Assembly (NCBI RefSeq): GCF_900141805.1
Contig: NZ_FQYN01000002.1
Location: forward strand, 434,001 to 498,000
DNA length: 64,000 nucleotides
Reading direction: 5' to 3'
Origin: Hymenobacter daecheongensis DSM 21074
GTDB lineage: Bacteria; Bacteroidota; Bacteroidia; Cytophagales; Hymenobacteraceae
Below are positions 46,359 through 55,350 of this stretch, in pieces (the stretch's first letter is position 1; each line of letters starts with the position of its first letter). The translations under genes were made by a program, and so were the position numbers. Under the pieces are notes generated by a model. That model made no database searches. It was not told the DNA's origin and saw only the letters and a program-made list of their open reading frames with translations.

Positions 46359-46733
46359 AAAGGGTAGAAAAAGTGAGAGAAGACAATTCGAAAGAGCCCC
46401 CGGTAACGGCAGCGCCCGGCGGCACCCCGGCAGCCGGCAAGCGCCCCAGCCCCGCGACTATAAACGGCGGTCAAACATACTGCCGCGGGCCAAAATTCGC
46501 AGCACGACAGCCTGATTGCGGGGAAGAAATATCGCCCAACCAGAAGCATCCGGCAAGAATCGTGGCCGCCCTGGCTTCCGGCGTGGCTGGGGTGCCGGTT
46601 TTAGCCGGAGCTATAACTGAGATATAAAAGTATCCATTTGGGTTGCATTGGCAGAGGTGGTTTCTATCCTGCTCTACCGCTCCGCTTCTCCCTGCCGCAC
46701 CGCTTGCCAGCTAGCTTACGCTGCCAGCCCCGG
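46359..46733. other. Intergenic region upstream of the TIG gene
   Basis: No gene recognised. It contains a perfect -7 box on the minus strand (TATGTTTG, 46472-46479) that probably serves the TIG gene with a leader of about 105 bases. The part nearest the FUSC stop codon (46630-46733) shows no terminator. Confidence 0.45.
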
Positions 46734-48884
46734 CTACGCCACGGCCGCTTCGGTCACTTTGCCAATGTCGCTGCTCACCTTCTGAATGAACTCCAGCTGC
46801 TCCAGCAGCAGGCGGTCGTCGGGGGTGAGGTTGGCTTTTTTGAGCAGCACGGGCTCGGGGGCGGCGGTTTCGGGGGCGGGCGAGCCGGCGGGAGTGGGGG
46901 CTTCCAGCCGGCGCTGGCTGCGGCTAAGGGATGCCAGGGCCTGGCGCACGGCCCGCAGGCCCTCGGCGGGGTAGGTGGGGCGGCTATTGGCCAGAATGGC
47001 GGAGGTGATGGTGGCAATGTTGGAAGAGAGAATGTGGTTCAATACCACGAACTGATGCACCTGGGCGCTGTTGCGCTGCTTGCTTTTGGGCTCCGAGAGC
47101 ATCCTTTGGAAGGCCGCCGCCAGGTTGGCCGCACTCACATACACGGCCTTGCGCGTGAGGCGGTAGTCGGTGGGCTGAATGGGCGTGCCGGCCAGGCTGT
47201 CGGCCAGCTTCTGCAGGTAGCTGCCGTTGGCGGCCAGCACGGCCCGCATAAAGTCGCGCAGCTGGTCCTTTTCCCAGCGCGGAAACAGCAGGTAGCCGGC
47301 CGCGAAGGCAATGACGCAGCCGATGAGCGTATCGAGCACCCGCTCACCCACCACATCCAGATACCCCATACCCAGAAAGCTGAACACGATGAGCAGGTAG
47401 GGCGTGAGGGCAATGACGGTGACGATGTAGTTGATGCGCTGGAAGCTGTAGGCCACCACCATCAGCACCACCAGCAGCGCGAGCTGGGCCCTGGTATCGG
47501 GCAAAAAGAGCAGCACGCCCACCCCAATAGCAGCTCCCACCACCGTGCCCAGCACGCGCTGGTAGTTACGCTGCTTGGTGAGGCTGAAGGCGGGCTTGAG
47601 CATGTAGGTAATCGTCATCAGAATCCAGTAGCCGTGGGGGCCGTGCAGGAAAAACTTCGACACGATATACCCCGTCAGGCAGGCCAGCGTCATGCGCACG
47701 GAGTGCCGGAACACCGACGAGCTAAACGTGAGGTTGTCGCGCAGGGCCTTCAGGTCGATGATCTGGTGCGACACGAACTGGTGGTACTCGGTGGCGCCGC
47801 CGCGGGCCGGGGCGGCGGCCTGGCTGTCGAAGTAGATGAGGATGTCGCGCACGCGCTGGGTGAGGTTGCGCAGGTTCACCAGGATCTTCTTCAGCACCAG
47901 GCTGCTGACCTCGGGGTGGCGGGCGGCTTGCGCATCAATGAGCTGCTTGAGGCGCTCCAGCCGGCCGGGCAGATCGGCGTGGCTGCGGTAGGGCCGGTTG
48001 GCCTGAATGGCCAGCCCGATGCCATCCAGCTCCACGGCCAGATAATGGATAAACGCTGCCACTTCGGTGAGCACACCCGTAGCCGCGTAGCGCGCGCGCA
48101 GGTCGGCGTAGTCGTAATACGTGGCCGTGATGTGCTCGTACAAATCCACCACATCCACGAAGGTAAGTACCATGCGCCGCCCCACGCTGGTCGATTCGTT
48201 CACGATCTGGCGGGTCCGGAACAGCACCTCGCGCACAGCATCCTGCTTTTCGCTCACTACCACCTGCTGGGCCACCAGGCGGCGGTAGTCGGTGGCCAGA
48301 TCGGTTTCGGTGCGGTAGAAGGCGGCTTTTATCTCCAGAAACTGCGCAATGGCGTGCACGCACTGCCCCAGCGCCTGCTGGGCCGGCCGGTAGGGCCGCA
48401 CCTGGTAGGCCAGCCCCGCCACGGCCGCATACCAGAGCCCGCCCGCCAGCACCAGCGCGCTGTAGGGCAGCACCTGGGCCGGGGGCAGGTTCTGGTCCAT
48501 CATCAGAATCATGATGAGCAGCGAGGCCGTGCCCACCAGCGAGGCCCGCAGGCCATACACTAGCAGCATGGTGAAGGCGAAGCTGAGCGCCACCACTTCC
48601 AGCCCCATCAGCAGCACATTGCCCCGAATGAAGCCCGTGAGCAGCGCCACCAGAAACACCGATAGGTTGGCGTAGAGCATCCCGTTGCGCTTGTGCTCCA
48701 CCGGCCCCGGCACATCCACCACGCTCACGCACACGGCCCCCGTCGAGAGCGTAATGCCGGTTTCGAGGTGCCCGAGCCAGCCAAACAGCAGCGACGGCAG
48801 CAGAATAGACAGCGTGATGCGCACGCCGTCGGAGAAATCCTGGCTGGAAAAGAAGTACTGGATCTGGCGGTAGCGGTCGGTCAT
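46734..48884 (-). CDS. FUSC-family inner-membrane protein (YccS/YhfK-like)
   Basis: A 716-residue protein with two six-helix membrane blocks (about residues 20-190 and 390-540), each followed by a cytoplasmic helical domain. The opening LSILLPSLLFGWLGHLETGI and the later MTLACLTGYIVSKFFLHGPHGYWI and YQRVLGTVVGAAIGVGVLL are FUSC/fusaric-acid-resistance motifs. The family is proposed to export aromatic acids or similar compounds; the substrate here is unknown. Related AaeB-type systems have an HlyD-like partner, which is not present nearby. ATG at 48884. Confidence 0.88.
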   Translation of the reverse strand: MTDRYRQIQYFFSSQDFSDGVRITLSILLPSLLFGWLGHLETGITLSTGAVCVSVVDVPGPVEHKRNGMLYANLSVFLVALLTGFIRGNVLLMGLEVVALSFAFTMLLVYGLRASLVGTASLLIMILMMDQNLPPAQVLPYSALVLAGGLWYAAVAGLAYQVRPYRPAQQALGQCVHAIAQFLEIKAAFYRTETDLATDYRRLVAQQVVVSEKQDAVREVLFRTRQIVNESTSVGRRMVLTFVDVVDLYEHITATYYDYADLRARYAATGVLTEVAAFIHYLAVELDGIGLAIQANRPYRSHADLPGRLERLKQLIDAQAARHPEVSSLVLKKILVNLRNLTQRVRDILIYFDSQAAAPARGGATEYHQFVSHQIIDLKALRDNLTFSSSVFRHSVRMTLACLTGYIVSKFFLHGPHGYWILMTITYMLKPAFSLTKQRNYQRVLGTVVGAAIGVGVLLFLPDTRAQLALLVVLMVVAYSFQRINYIVTVIALTPYLLIVFSFLGMGYLDVVGERVLDTLIGCVIAFAAGYLLFPRWEKDQLRDFMRAVLAANGSYLQKLADSLAGTPIQPTDYRLTRKAVYVSAANLAAAFQRMLSEPKSKQRNSAQVHQFVVLNHILSSNIATITSAILANSRPTYPAEGLRAVRQALASLSRSQRRLEAPTPAGSPAPETAAPEPVLLKKANLTPDDRLLLEQLEFIQKVSSDIGKVTEAAVA

Positions 48885-48983
48885 TGCGGCGTGCGGCCGG
48901 CCTCGGGCCGGCTCCTACACGGGCAACATACGGATTAGGAGGCAGGACCGCAGCCGTCGGCGCGAAAATCGTTGCCGACGAGT

Positions 48984-49367
48984 TCAGCCGGCCATTTTCC
49001 GATCCTGGGGCAAGCTGTTGATGCGTTGCCGGCAATACTGCTGGGCATCGAGCAGCGTGGGTACGATGAGCGGGGCCAGCGCGGGGTCCTGGGCCACCAG
49101 CTCGCGGCGCACCGCCTCGCTCAGGTGGCACAAAACCAGGCTGATGCCCTTGCGGTTCATCTTGCGGCCGAAGCGGGCCAGCAGCTCGGCCGCGTGGCCG
49201 GGCACGTGCTGCAGGTAGCTGCAATCGACCCAGATGCTGACTTTGCCGCTGCGCGAGGCGCGGCTCAGGGCGTGGAGCAAGGCCTGGTCGGCGTCGGTAG
49301 CGGGGGCTACATCGTCCACCAAAATCAGCAGGTAGCTCTCAGGTAAAATTTCGCGATAGACTTCCAT
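48984..49367 (-). CDS. STAS-like domain protein (orphan)
   Basis: A 127-residue protein starting MEVYREILPESYLLILVDD. The middle has SGKVSIWVDCSYLQHVPGHA and later GISLVLCHLSEAVRRELV, which resembles the STAS fold (beta strand, conserved D-C-S-x-L turn, helix). The Ser/Thr usually phosphorylated in antagonists is at the DCSYL turn. It could be an antagonist in a partner-switching system such as the one at 4.8-7.7 kb, but this is inference. A longer frame to 49463 starts with a proline-rich segment and is less likely. Confidence 0.65.
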   Translation of the reverse strand: MEVYREILPESYLLILVDDVAPATDADQALLHALSRASRSGKVSIWVDCSYLQHVPGHAAELLARFGRKMNRKGISLVLCHLSEAVRRELVAQDPALAPLIVPTLLDAQQYCRQRINSLPQDRKMAG

Positions 49368-49860
49368 TAAAGTAAGGAAAAGAGGTAGTTGATCCGGTGG
49401 TGGGGCAGGGAGCGGGCACTTAGTAGGTAAAGCCGGGCCAGCATAAAGCGGCCCGTAGGGCAATAAAGCGAAGCCATCAGCCGGGGGCTTTTCGCTTCTG
49501 CTTCCAATGCTGCAACAGGTGAGCTAACGCCGCCGGGGCAGCCGATACTCCATCTTCTCTAAGCAGACTAATGCGGGCAGGTAAAATACTGATTGTTTGC
49601 TATGTGCGTACAAATGTCAGACTACAATAAGCCCCCAATAGTTTCACAAGTCAATGGATTGCAGGAATAGTATAAAACATTATTCCGCTACTCGAATGCA
49701 CTTTCCCGCGAGCCGGCAACGAGCTTCACCGCGCTTCAGAAAGCGTAGAAGCAGTATTGATCGGGGCGTTGTTGCAGTACCGGCAAGCGAGTAAAACCCA
49801 CTAAATTCCCCCCTAAAGTCCAACCACACCAAGCCGCTGATTCGCAGCCTTTTCGCCGGC
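49368..49860. other. Intergenic region without recognised gene
   Basis: 493 bases between the STAS-like gene start and the bestrophin gene stop, both on the minus strand. The middle (about 49570-49690) is AT-rich with no exact TAnnTTTG box on the minus strand. An imperfect hairpin (aagcgaagcc with gggcttttcgctt, about 49464-49499) is the only structure noticed. Confidence 0.4.
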
Positions 49861-50829
49861 TTAATACAGAATATCGTTGACGGGCTTCAGGGCGGGGGGC
49901 AGGTCGGTTTCGCCCAGCATCTCGCGCAGATCTATTTCGATGGTGCGGCACAGGGCCGTCATCGCTACGTCGTTCATCTGGTTTTCAAACGGATTCTCGC
50001 TGGTGTGGCCCACCACCTCAATGGTGTTGAACACCCACGAGACGAGCATGGAAAACGGCACCGTCAGCCAGATGTGGTCGGGGCCCATGTCGGCAAACTC
50101 GCCGATGAGGCCCAGCGGCAGCAGCGCAATGAACAGCCACACGAACACGTAGCTGAAAAAGGCGTACTGGCGCGGAAACGGCGTGTTTTTGATTCGCTCG
50201 CAGCCGCCCTGCAGCTCGTAGAGCTGTTCCAGGGTGCGCATCATGCTCACGTGCTGAAAGTCGTTGAGCAGGCCGCGCTCCTCGCGCAGGCGGCGCAGCT
50301 CGGCGGCCTGCTCGCGCAGCAGGTGCGTGGGCGGGTTCTGGCGGGTCCGCATCAACGCCGCTTCGGCCGCGGTCAGAAACGGGGCCACTTCCGCGTCCCA
50401 CAGCTCGGGCTGGCGGCGCAGGCGCAGGCGCAGGGCATTGCACCACGCAATCTGCCGGTAGATGAGGCTGCGGTGGCGCTGGCTCAGCTCGGCGGCCGTG
50501 GCGGCCGGCCCGTCCACATCGGGCGAGCTGACCTGCGAGGTAATCAGCTCCAGCACCTGCATGGCCCAGGTGCGGCTGTTGTTCACGATGCCGCCCCAAA
50601 TCTGGCGGGCATCCAGAAACCGGTCGTAGGAACCGTTGTTTTTGAAGCCGATATAGAAGGAAACCGCAATGCCGAGCGTGCCCACCGGCTGCCAGGGAAT
50701 GGATACCGAGTGCAGCCCCAGCGGCCCATACGTGAGGCAAACCAGCGCCGACCATGCCGCAAAAATGAGCAGGCTGCGCCAGGAGTGTTCGAAAATAAGC
50801 TGCCAGCGAAGATTGTTGCGAAGGTACAT
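49861..50829 (-). CDS. Bestrophin-family ion channel protein
   Basis: A 322-residue membrane protein of the bestrophin (RFP-TM/UPF0187) family. The opening LRWQLIFEHSWRSLLIFAAW, then GIAVSFYIGFKNNGSYDRFLDAR with NNSRTWAMQV, and the C-terminal NPFENQMNDVAMTALCRTIEIDL are family hallmarks. Bacterial bestrophins form pentameric channels for small ions. The next gene upstream (MutS-like) is on the same strand about 100 bases away; a shared function is not evident. Confidence 0.92.
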   Translation of the reverse strand: MYLRNNLRWQLIFEHSWRSLLIFAAWSALVCLTYGPLGLHSVSIPWQPVGTLGIAVSFYIGFKNNGSYDRFLDARQIWGGIVNNSRTWAMQVLELITSQVSSPDVDGPAATAAELSQRHRSLIYRQIAWCNALRLRLRRQPELWDAEVAPFLTAAEAALMRTRQNPPTHLLREQAAELRRLREERGLLNDFQHVSMMRTLEQLYELQGGCERIKNTPFPRQYAFFSYVFVWLFIALLPLGLIGEFADMGPDHIWLTVPFSMLVSWVFNTIEVVGHTSENPFENQMNDVAMTALCRTIEIDLREMLGETDLPPALKPVNDILY

Positions 50830-50933
50830 GCGGGAGGAAAACTGATGAAAAGCCGGCCGCCGCGGGCCGGCTTCCAGCTCGCCAAACTAACGGCAGCGCC
50901 TCCGATAAGTTGGCCCCACAGGCAGCGCGGCCC

Positions 50934-52865
50934 CTACCCTTCCTCCGTGTCGTCGAGGGCGATGCCCATGAGTTGCATGAGCTTGCTGGCGTTGAAGCTG
51001 CCGCACACGCCGGGCGTGAGGTGGTAGTCGAACAGGATCTGGTCGCCCTCAATCACGCTGTTGAAGCTGTAGTTGGTCACGGCCTGCGGCAGCTCGTCGG
51101 CCATGGCGGCCAGCTCCAGGTCGTGGGTGCTGATGAGGCCACTGGCGGGGCGCTGGTGCAGCTGCCGGATGAGGGCGCGCGCCCCGCGGTGCCGGTCGCG
51201 GGAGTTGGTGCCCTTCAGAATCTCATCGAGGAGGTAGAAAACCGGGAATTGAGGAGTGGTTGTTGGTTGTGGGCTATTGGTTTCTGGCTCGGCAGTGGGC
51301 TCATCGTCGGGTCGGCCTGGCTCATTGCTCATTGTCATGGTCAGCAGCAGGCGCAGGCGCTTGAGCTCGGCGTAGAACGAGGACGTGCTTTCGGCCAGAT
51401 TATCCTGGGTGCGCATGGCCGAATATACCTGGGCCGGGCTCAGTCGCAGCCGCCGGGCGCACACCACGCCGCCGGCCAGGGCCAGCACCACATTCAGCCC
51501 CACGGTACGCAGAAACGTGCTTTTGCCCGACATATTGGAACCCGTGATGATGGCCGTGCGGCCGTAGCCGCTGGTCTGGAAGTCGTTGGTGGTGCGCGCG
51601 GCGCTGAAGATGAGCGGGTGGCCCAGCCCTTCGGCCGTCACTTCGAGCGGCTCTGGGCTGAGCGTGGGCACGGCGTAGGTGGGGTTGGCAAATTGAAAGC
51701 CCGCCAGACTCACCAGCGCCTCCAGCTCGGCCTGCACTTCCAGCACCGTAGTCAGCTCGGGGCCGAGGTGGCGCTTCCAGCGCTCCAGCTGCCACATGGC
51801 GTGTAGATCCCAGAGCAGCAGGCTATTGGTGAGCAGCAGGGCCAACGGGTGCTCGCGCACCGCAAACATGCCGGCTACCGTGGCCAGCCGGCCCAGCCGC
51901 ACCGTGGCCGCCGTGCCGTGGCTGGCCGCCCGCAGCCGCTCGCGCAGTTCCCGAAGGCGCGGAGCCTGCCAGGCGTGCTCGGCATCATCTTCAAATAAGG
52001 AAAGCTGGGCCTGCGTGGCGCGCAGCGCGTCGCGCATGGCCAGGGCGTGCTCCGCATATTCGGCCCGCACGGCCCCGAAACGGCCACCGAACACCGTGAT
52101 GACGAGCACCACGGCTGCCACCGCCTTGTAGCCAAAGCCCAACACCCCCGCCACAATGGCAGCCAGCAGCACCAGCGGCAGCAGAATCAGTATGGGCTTC
52201 AGCCAGGGCTTGCCCAGGAAATAATCGGGGCGGGCGAGCCAGGTACTGAACGCGCGGGGGTCGGCTTGTTGGTGGGGGAAATGGCGGGCGCGGGCCTGCC
52301 ACTGCTGCCGCCATGCGGTTTCGGGAGCCAGCTCGGCGGCGGCCTGCTGGCGGGCCACCACCTCCGGGGCCGCCGCCGGGGCCAGCAGCCAGCCGGCCAG
52401 CCAGTCGTTGCCGAGGCGGGTGGTGGCGCGGTTCAGCAGCTGAAACAGCGAGTGGGAGCCGAACACGTCGAGGTCAGCGGCGTAGGCGTGCTGAGCATCG
52501 AGGTAGCGCAGGCCGGTATCGAAGGCGCTGAGGCGGCCGGCGAGGCGGTCCAGCTCGTCCTGGTTGAGGCGGGCCAGCAGGTGGTGGTGGTCGCGCTGGT
52601 AGCGCATCTGCCCGTGCCAGCGCACCAGGGCCCAGAATGCCAGCCAGAGCGCCGACAGAAAAGCCAGTCCCGGCCCCACATACGCATGCGAAAACAGCCA
52701 CCACGCCCCCCCCGCGCCGCCCGCAAACAGCAGCACCCGCAGCCAGCCGCCCAGCTGGTGCCGCCCGGCAAAGTGCTTTTCGCGCTCGGTGTGAGTGGTC
52801 AGGTTTTCGGTGAAAATATCAGCCGGAGCAATGGTAAGGGGACGAATAGCGGCGGAAACGGGCAT
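50934..52865 (-). CDS. Membrane-associated MutS-like ATPase
   Basis: A 643-residue protein of the MutS-related ATPase group. Two pairs of hydrophobic helices (about 42-85 and 205-245) precede a MutS lever/core-like region (LNRATTRLGNDWLAGWLLAP) and a C-terminal ABC-type MutS ATPase with Walker A GSNMSGKST, the signature region DNLAESTSSFYAELKRL and Walker B YLLDEILKGTNSRDR, then STHDLEL. It lacks the mismatch-recognition domain, so a repair role is not implied. Residues 509-540, between the signature helix and Walker B, are an unusual Pro/Thr/Glu-rich insert encoded by heptad-repeat DNA. A one-mismatch -7 box (TACCTTCG, minus strand, 52888-52895) lies 23 bases upstream. Confidence 0.85.
   Translation of the reverse strand: MPVSAAIRPLTIAPADIFTENLTTHTEREKHFAGRHQLGGWLRVLLFAGGAGGAWWLFSHAYVGPGLAFLSALWLAFWALVRWHGQMRYQRDHHHLLARLNQDELDRLAGRLSAFDTGLRYLDAQHAYAADLDVFGSHSLFQLLNRATTRLGNDWLAGWLLAPAAAPEVVARQQAAAELAPETAWRQQWQARARHFPHQQADPRAFSTWLARPDYFLGKPWLKPILILLPLVLLAAIVAGVLGFGYKAVAAVVLVITVFGGRFGAVRAEYAEHALAMRDALRATQAQLSLFEDDAEHAWQAPRLRELRERLRAASHGTAATVRLGRLATVAGMFAVREHPLALLLTNSLLLWDLHAMWQLERWKRHLGPELTTVLEVQAELEALVSLAGFQFANPTYAVPTLSPEPLEVTAEGLGHPLIFSAARTTNDFQTSGYGRTAIITGSNMSGKSTFLRTVGLNVVLALAGGVVCARRLRLSPAQVYSAMRTQDNLAESTSSFYAELKRLRLLLTMTMSNEPGRPDDEPTAEPETNSPQPTTTPQFPVFYLLDEILKGTNSRDRHRGARALIRQLHQRPASGLISTHDLELAAMADELPQAVTNYSFNSVIEGDQILFDYHLTPGVCGSFNASKLMQLMGIALDDTEEG
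51241..51340. repeat. Heptad-repeat DNA inside the MutS-like gene
   Basis: Read on the minus strand the sequence goes caatgag, caatgag, and then ccaatag, cccacaa, ccaacaa, ccactcc in 7-base steps, the same style as the intergenic elements at 10175, 11890 and 26807. It is in frame and encodes the Pro/Thr-rich insert of the ATPase (residues 509-540). Confidence 0.65.
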
Positions 52866-52950
52866 AGGGGCACAAGTGGGCGAACTGCGAAGGTACGGCG
52901 CTTAGCCTGGCTACCTTGCTGCTCCGGTTGCTGGCCGGGAGTTTACAGTA

Positions 52951-52987
52951 AGGCCTGACGCGCAGTCACTCGGCTCAGCCGAGCGAC
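52951..52987. repeat. Dispersed palindromic repeat, copy 1
   Basis: Contains gcgcagtcactcggctcagc followed by cgagcgac; the inner part cactcggct-cagccgag is palindromic. An inverted copy with few changes lies at 60006-60042. Located just beyond the 3' end of the heme-receptor gene. Confidence 0.75.
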
Positions 52988-53001
52988 CGGCTGAAGTCCC
53001 G

Positions 53002-55197
53002 CTACCGCTCAAACCGCACCGCCACCACCACATTCCGCCCCGGCGCGCTGATGCCCGAGGCGAAAACACGGTAGTTGGTGTCCAGTATGTTCTCCAGGCC
53101 GGCCTGCACGGCCCAGCGGGGGGTGAGCTGGTAGTTGCTGCGCACATTGAGCGTGTACCAGCCCAGCGCGCCGGCGGGCGTGGCCTGGGGTAGGTTGTCT
53201 TCGCCGGTGGGGCTATAGTCTTCGGTGCGCTTGCGGCCGTTGAAGAGCATGGAGCCTTCGGCCGTGAGACGGCGGTGCTGGTAGGTGAGGGCGGCGCGGC
53301 CAAATAGCGGCGCGATATGGTCGAGCGGTACGTCGGCGGTCAGGTCGCGGCCGTGGGTGTAGGTCAGGGTGCCGTCGAGGCGCAGGTGAGCGGGCAGGGC
53401 CAGCTGGGTGCGCACCGAGAGGCCCCGCACGCGGGCCCGGCCGGTATTCACGGTGGCCACGGTGGCGTAGGGCTGCCCGTTGAAAATAGTCGTCGTTTTC
53501 CCGTCGGGGGTGGCGAAGGGGCGCACCACCAGCGCGTCGCGCAGGTTGGTATAGAAGCCCGTGACGGCCACCAGCAGCCGGTCGGGCACCGTTTCCGACA
53601 CTTCCGCTTCATAGTTCACCACCCGCTCCGGGCGCAGCCCAGGGTTCGGAATGATGAGTGTACCGTTGGTTTGCTCGAAGGTTTTGTTCAGGTCGTCCAC
53701 GTTCGGGTTGCGGAAGCCGGTGGCCACCACGCCGCTCAGGCGCAGCCCGGCCGGCAGCATCGCCACCAGCCCCACGTTGCCATCCACCGACGAGGCGCGC
53801 TGCTTCACGCTCCGGTACTGCGTGTCAAAAAACCGCTGATCGAAGGCGGCCTCGGTGCGCACGTGGCTGTAGCGCAAGCCGTCGGACAGGATCAGGCGGT
53901 CGGTTATTTCCCAGCGGTGGGCCGCATACAGGCCGGCCGTGGCGTAAGTCGCGCCGTTGGGGTAGCGGGTGGCAATGGGCGTGCGCAGGCCCGTGGTCAC
54001 GCTCACGCCCTCGCCCCGGCTGCGTACTTTGTTGTGCGTCAGCTCGGCGCCGTAGCGCAGCTCGTGGCGGCCAATGTTCTTGAACAGATCCAGGTTGGTG
54101 CTCAGCACGCGCACGTTTTCAGTGTTTTCCTGGCGCACGTCCTTGCCGAAGTCGCGCACCAGGCGGCTTTCCTGCACGGCCTGCACGGCGGGCGTCAGGC
54201 GCAGGCGGTCGTAGAGGCCGCTCGTGCGGGTCAGCTCCAGCTGGTAGCTGCCCAGCAGGCGCTGCTGGGGGCCGTAGCGCCACTCGGCGTAGCGCAGCGC
54301 CCCGTTGCGGTAAGTCTGCAGGCGGTCAAAGCGGGGCACCTCGGAAGTGGTGGAGAGCTGCAGGTTGAGCAGGTGGCGCTGGCCGGCCTGGGGCTGAAAC
54401 AGCACTTTCTGCACCAAGTCGAGCTGGCGGTAGCCGCTGAACTTCTGGCGGTGGGGCTCGTCGTTGGTCAGCACTACATCCTTGCCATCCTGCCGCGCTG
54501 CATACTGCCGCACTTCGCCAAAGCCGGGGTAGTCTTTCAGCCCGCGGCGGCCCTTGCGCAGGTCGTCGAAATCGGTGGCGTTGAGGCTGGTGAAGGAGGC
54601 CCAGCGCCGCCAGCCCAGCGAGAAGTCGGTGTGGGCAGTTTTTTCGTGGGCGGCGCTGGCGTAGCGCAGCAGGTTGCTGGTATGCGCCGTGAAGCCGGTG
54701 CTATCGGCCAGCGCCGGGGTTTTGGTGTAGAGGCTGATGACGCCGCCCAGCGCGTCGGAGCCGTAGGGCACGGCACCCGCGCCGTTCAGAATTTCGACCC
54801 GCTCCAGGGAGTTGGCATCCACGCTGAGGATGTTCTGCAAATGGCCGGCGCGGTAGATGGCGTTGTTCAGGCGCACGCCATCCACCACCAGCAGCACCTT
54901 GTTGGCCTCGAAGCCGCGCAGCACCGGCGAGCCTCCGCCCAGCTGCGACTTCTGCACAAACACCCAGCCCGACTGCTGCAGGGCGTCGGCCGTGGTGGCC
55001 AGGTTTTGCAGCCGGATGGCGCGGGCCGTCAGCACGTCAATCTGCTGCGGAATATCAGCCTTGCGCTCCTGCACGCGGTTGGCCGAAATAACAACTTCAT
55101 TCAGCCCGATAATCCGGCTCGAATCGGGCATTGCCCGTTGGGCCCAGGCAGCTGGGCAGATGAAGACACCCAGCAGCGCGGGTAGCAGCTGTTTCAT
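53002..55197 (-). CDS. TonB-dependent receptor, hemoglobin/heme type
   Basis: A 731-residue outer-membrane receptor. Signal peptide (LLPALLGVFICPAAWAQ), a short N-terminal stretch with LNEVVISANRVQERKADIP (TonB-box-like), a plug with SGWVFVQKSQLGGGSPVLRG, VVDGVRLNNAIYR and VEILNGAGAVPYGSDALGG, and a barrel with GFRNPNVDDLNKTFE and NPGLRPERVVNYE, the latter matching the conserved FRAP/NPDL-type region of heme and hemoglobin receptors. There is no CarboxypepD_reg domain. Substrate assignment is by similarity of pattern only. Divergent from nothing; RidA lies upstream on the same strand. Confidence 0.82.
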   Translation of the reverse strand: MKQLLPALLGVFICPAAWAQRAMPDSSRIIGLNEVVISANRVQERKADIPQQIDVLTARAIRLQNLATTADALQQSGWVFVQKSQLGGGSPVLRGFEANKVLLVVDGVRLNNAIYRAGHLQNILSVDANSLERVEILNGAGAVPYGSDALGGVISLYTKTPALADSTGFTAHTSNLLRYASAAHEKTAHTDFSLGWRRWASFTSLNATDFDDLRKGRRGLKDYPGFGEVRQYAARQDGKDVVLTNDEPHRQKFSGYRQLDLVQKVLFQPQAGQRHLLNLQLSTTSEVPRFDRLQTYRNGALRYAEWRYGPQQRLLGSYQLELTRTSGLYDRLRLTPAVQAVQESRLVRDFGKDVRQENTENVRVLSTNLDLFKNIGRHELRYGAELTHNKVRSRGEGVSVTTGLRTPIATRYPNGATYATAGLYAAHRWEITDRLILSDGLRYSHVRTEAAFDQRFFDTQYRSVKQRASSVDGNVGLVAMLPAGLRLSGVVATGFRNPNVDDLNKTFEQTNGTLIIPNPGLRPERVVNYEAEVSETVPDRLLVAVTGFYTNLRDALVVRPFATPDGKTTTIFNGQPYATVATVNTGRARVRGLSVRTQLALPAHLRLDGTLTYTHGRDLTADVPLDHIAPLFGRAALTYQHRRLTAEGSMLFNGRKRTEDYSPTGEDNLPQATPAGALGWYTLNVRSNYQLTPRWAVQAGLENILDTNYRVFASGISAPGRNVVVAVRFER

Positions 55198-55243
55198 GCG
55201 TAGTAATAGCTTTTAGTAATCCGGAATTTGTATTGAGCCACGC

Positions 55244-55349
55244 GGCCTTAGCGCGAAAACCTGTTTCGCGACGAGCAGGGCGAGTATCAGCGCCAGCTTA
55301 CTGTATAACTCGCTGCGCTCGACGCGAAACAGATGTTCGCGCTACGGCC
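55244..55349. repeat. Long inverted repeat between the receptor and RidA genes
   Basis: Arms 55244-55287 and 55306-55349 are inverted copies (about 44 bases, several mismatches); the outermost 27 bases of each differ at only a few positions and contain tagcgcgaa and ctgtttcgcg. It fills the gap from the TonB receptor start to the RidA stop. Confidence 0.75.
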
Positions 55350-55350
55350 C

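Noticed and set aside
44094..46367. 757-codon open frame opposite the TIG-repeat gene
   Set aside because: Antisense shadow of a repetitive gene; Arg-rich low-complexity translation with no domain. The minus strand has a signal peptide, TIG domains and a T9SS sorting domain.
50934..52865. Canonical DNA mismatch-repair MutS
   Set aside because: The N-terminal mismatch-recognition domain is missing and membrane helices are present; only the ATPase part is MutS-like.
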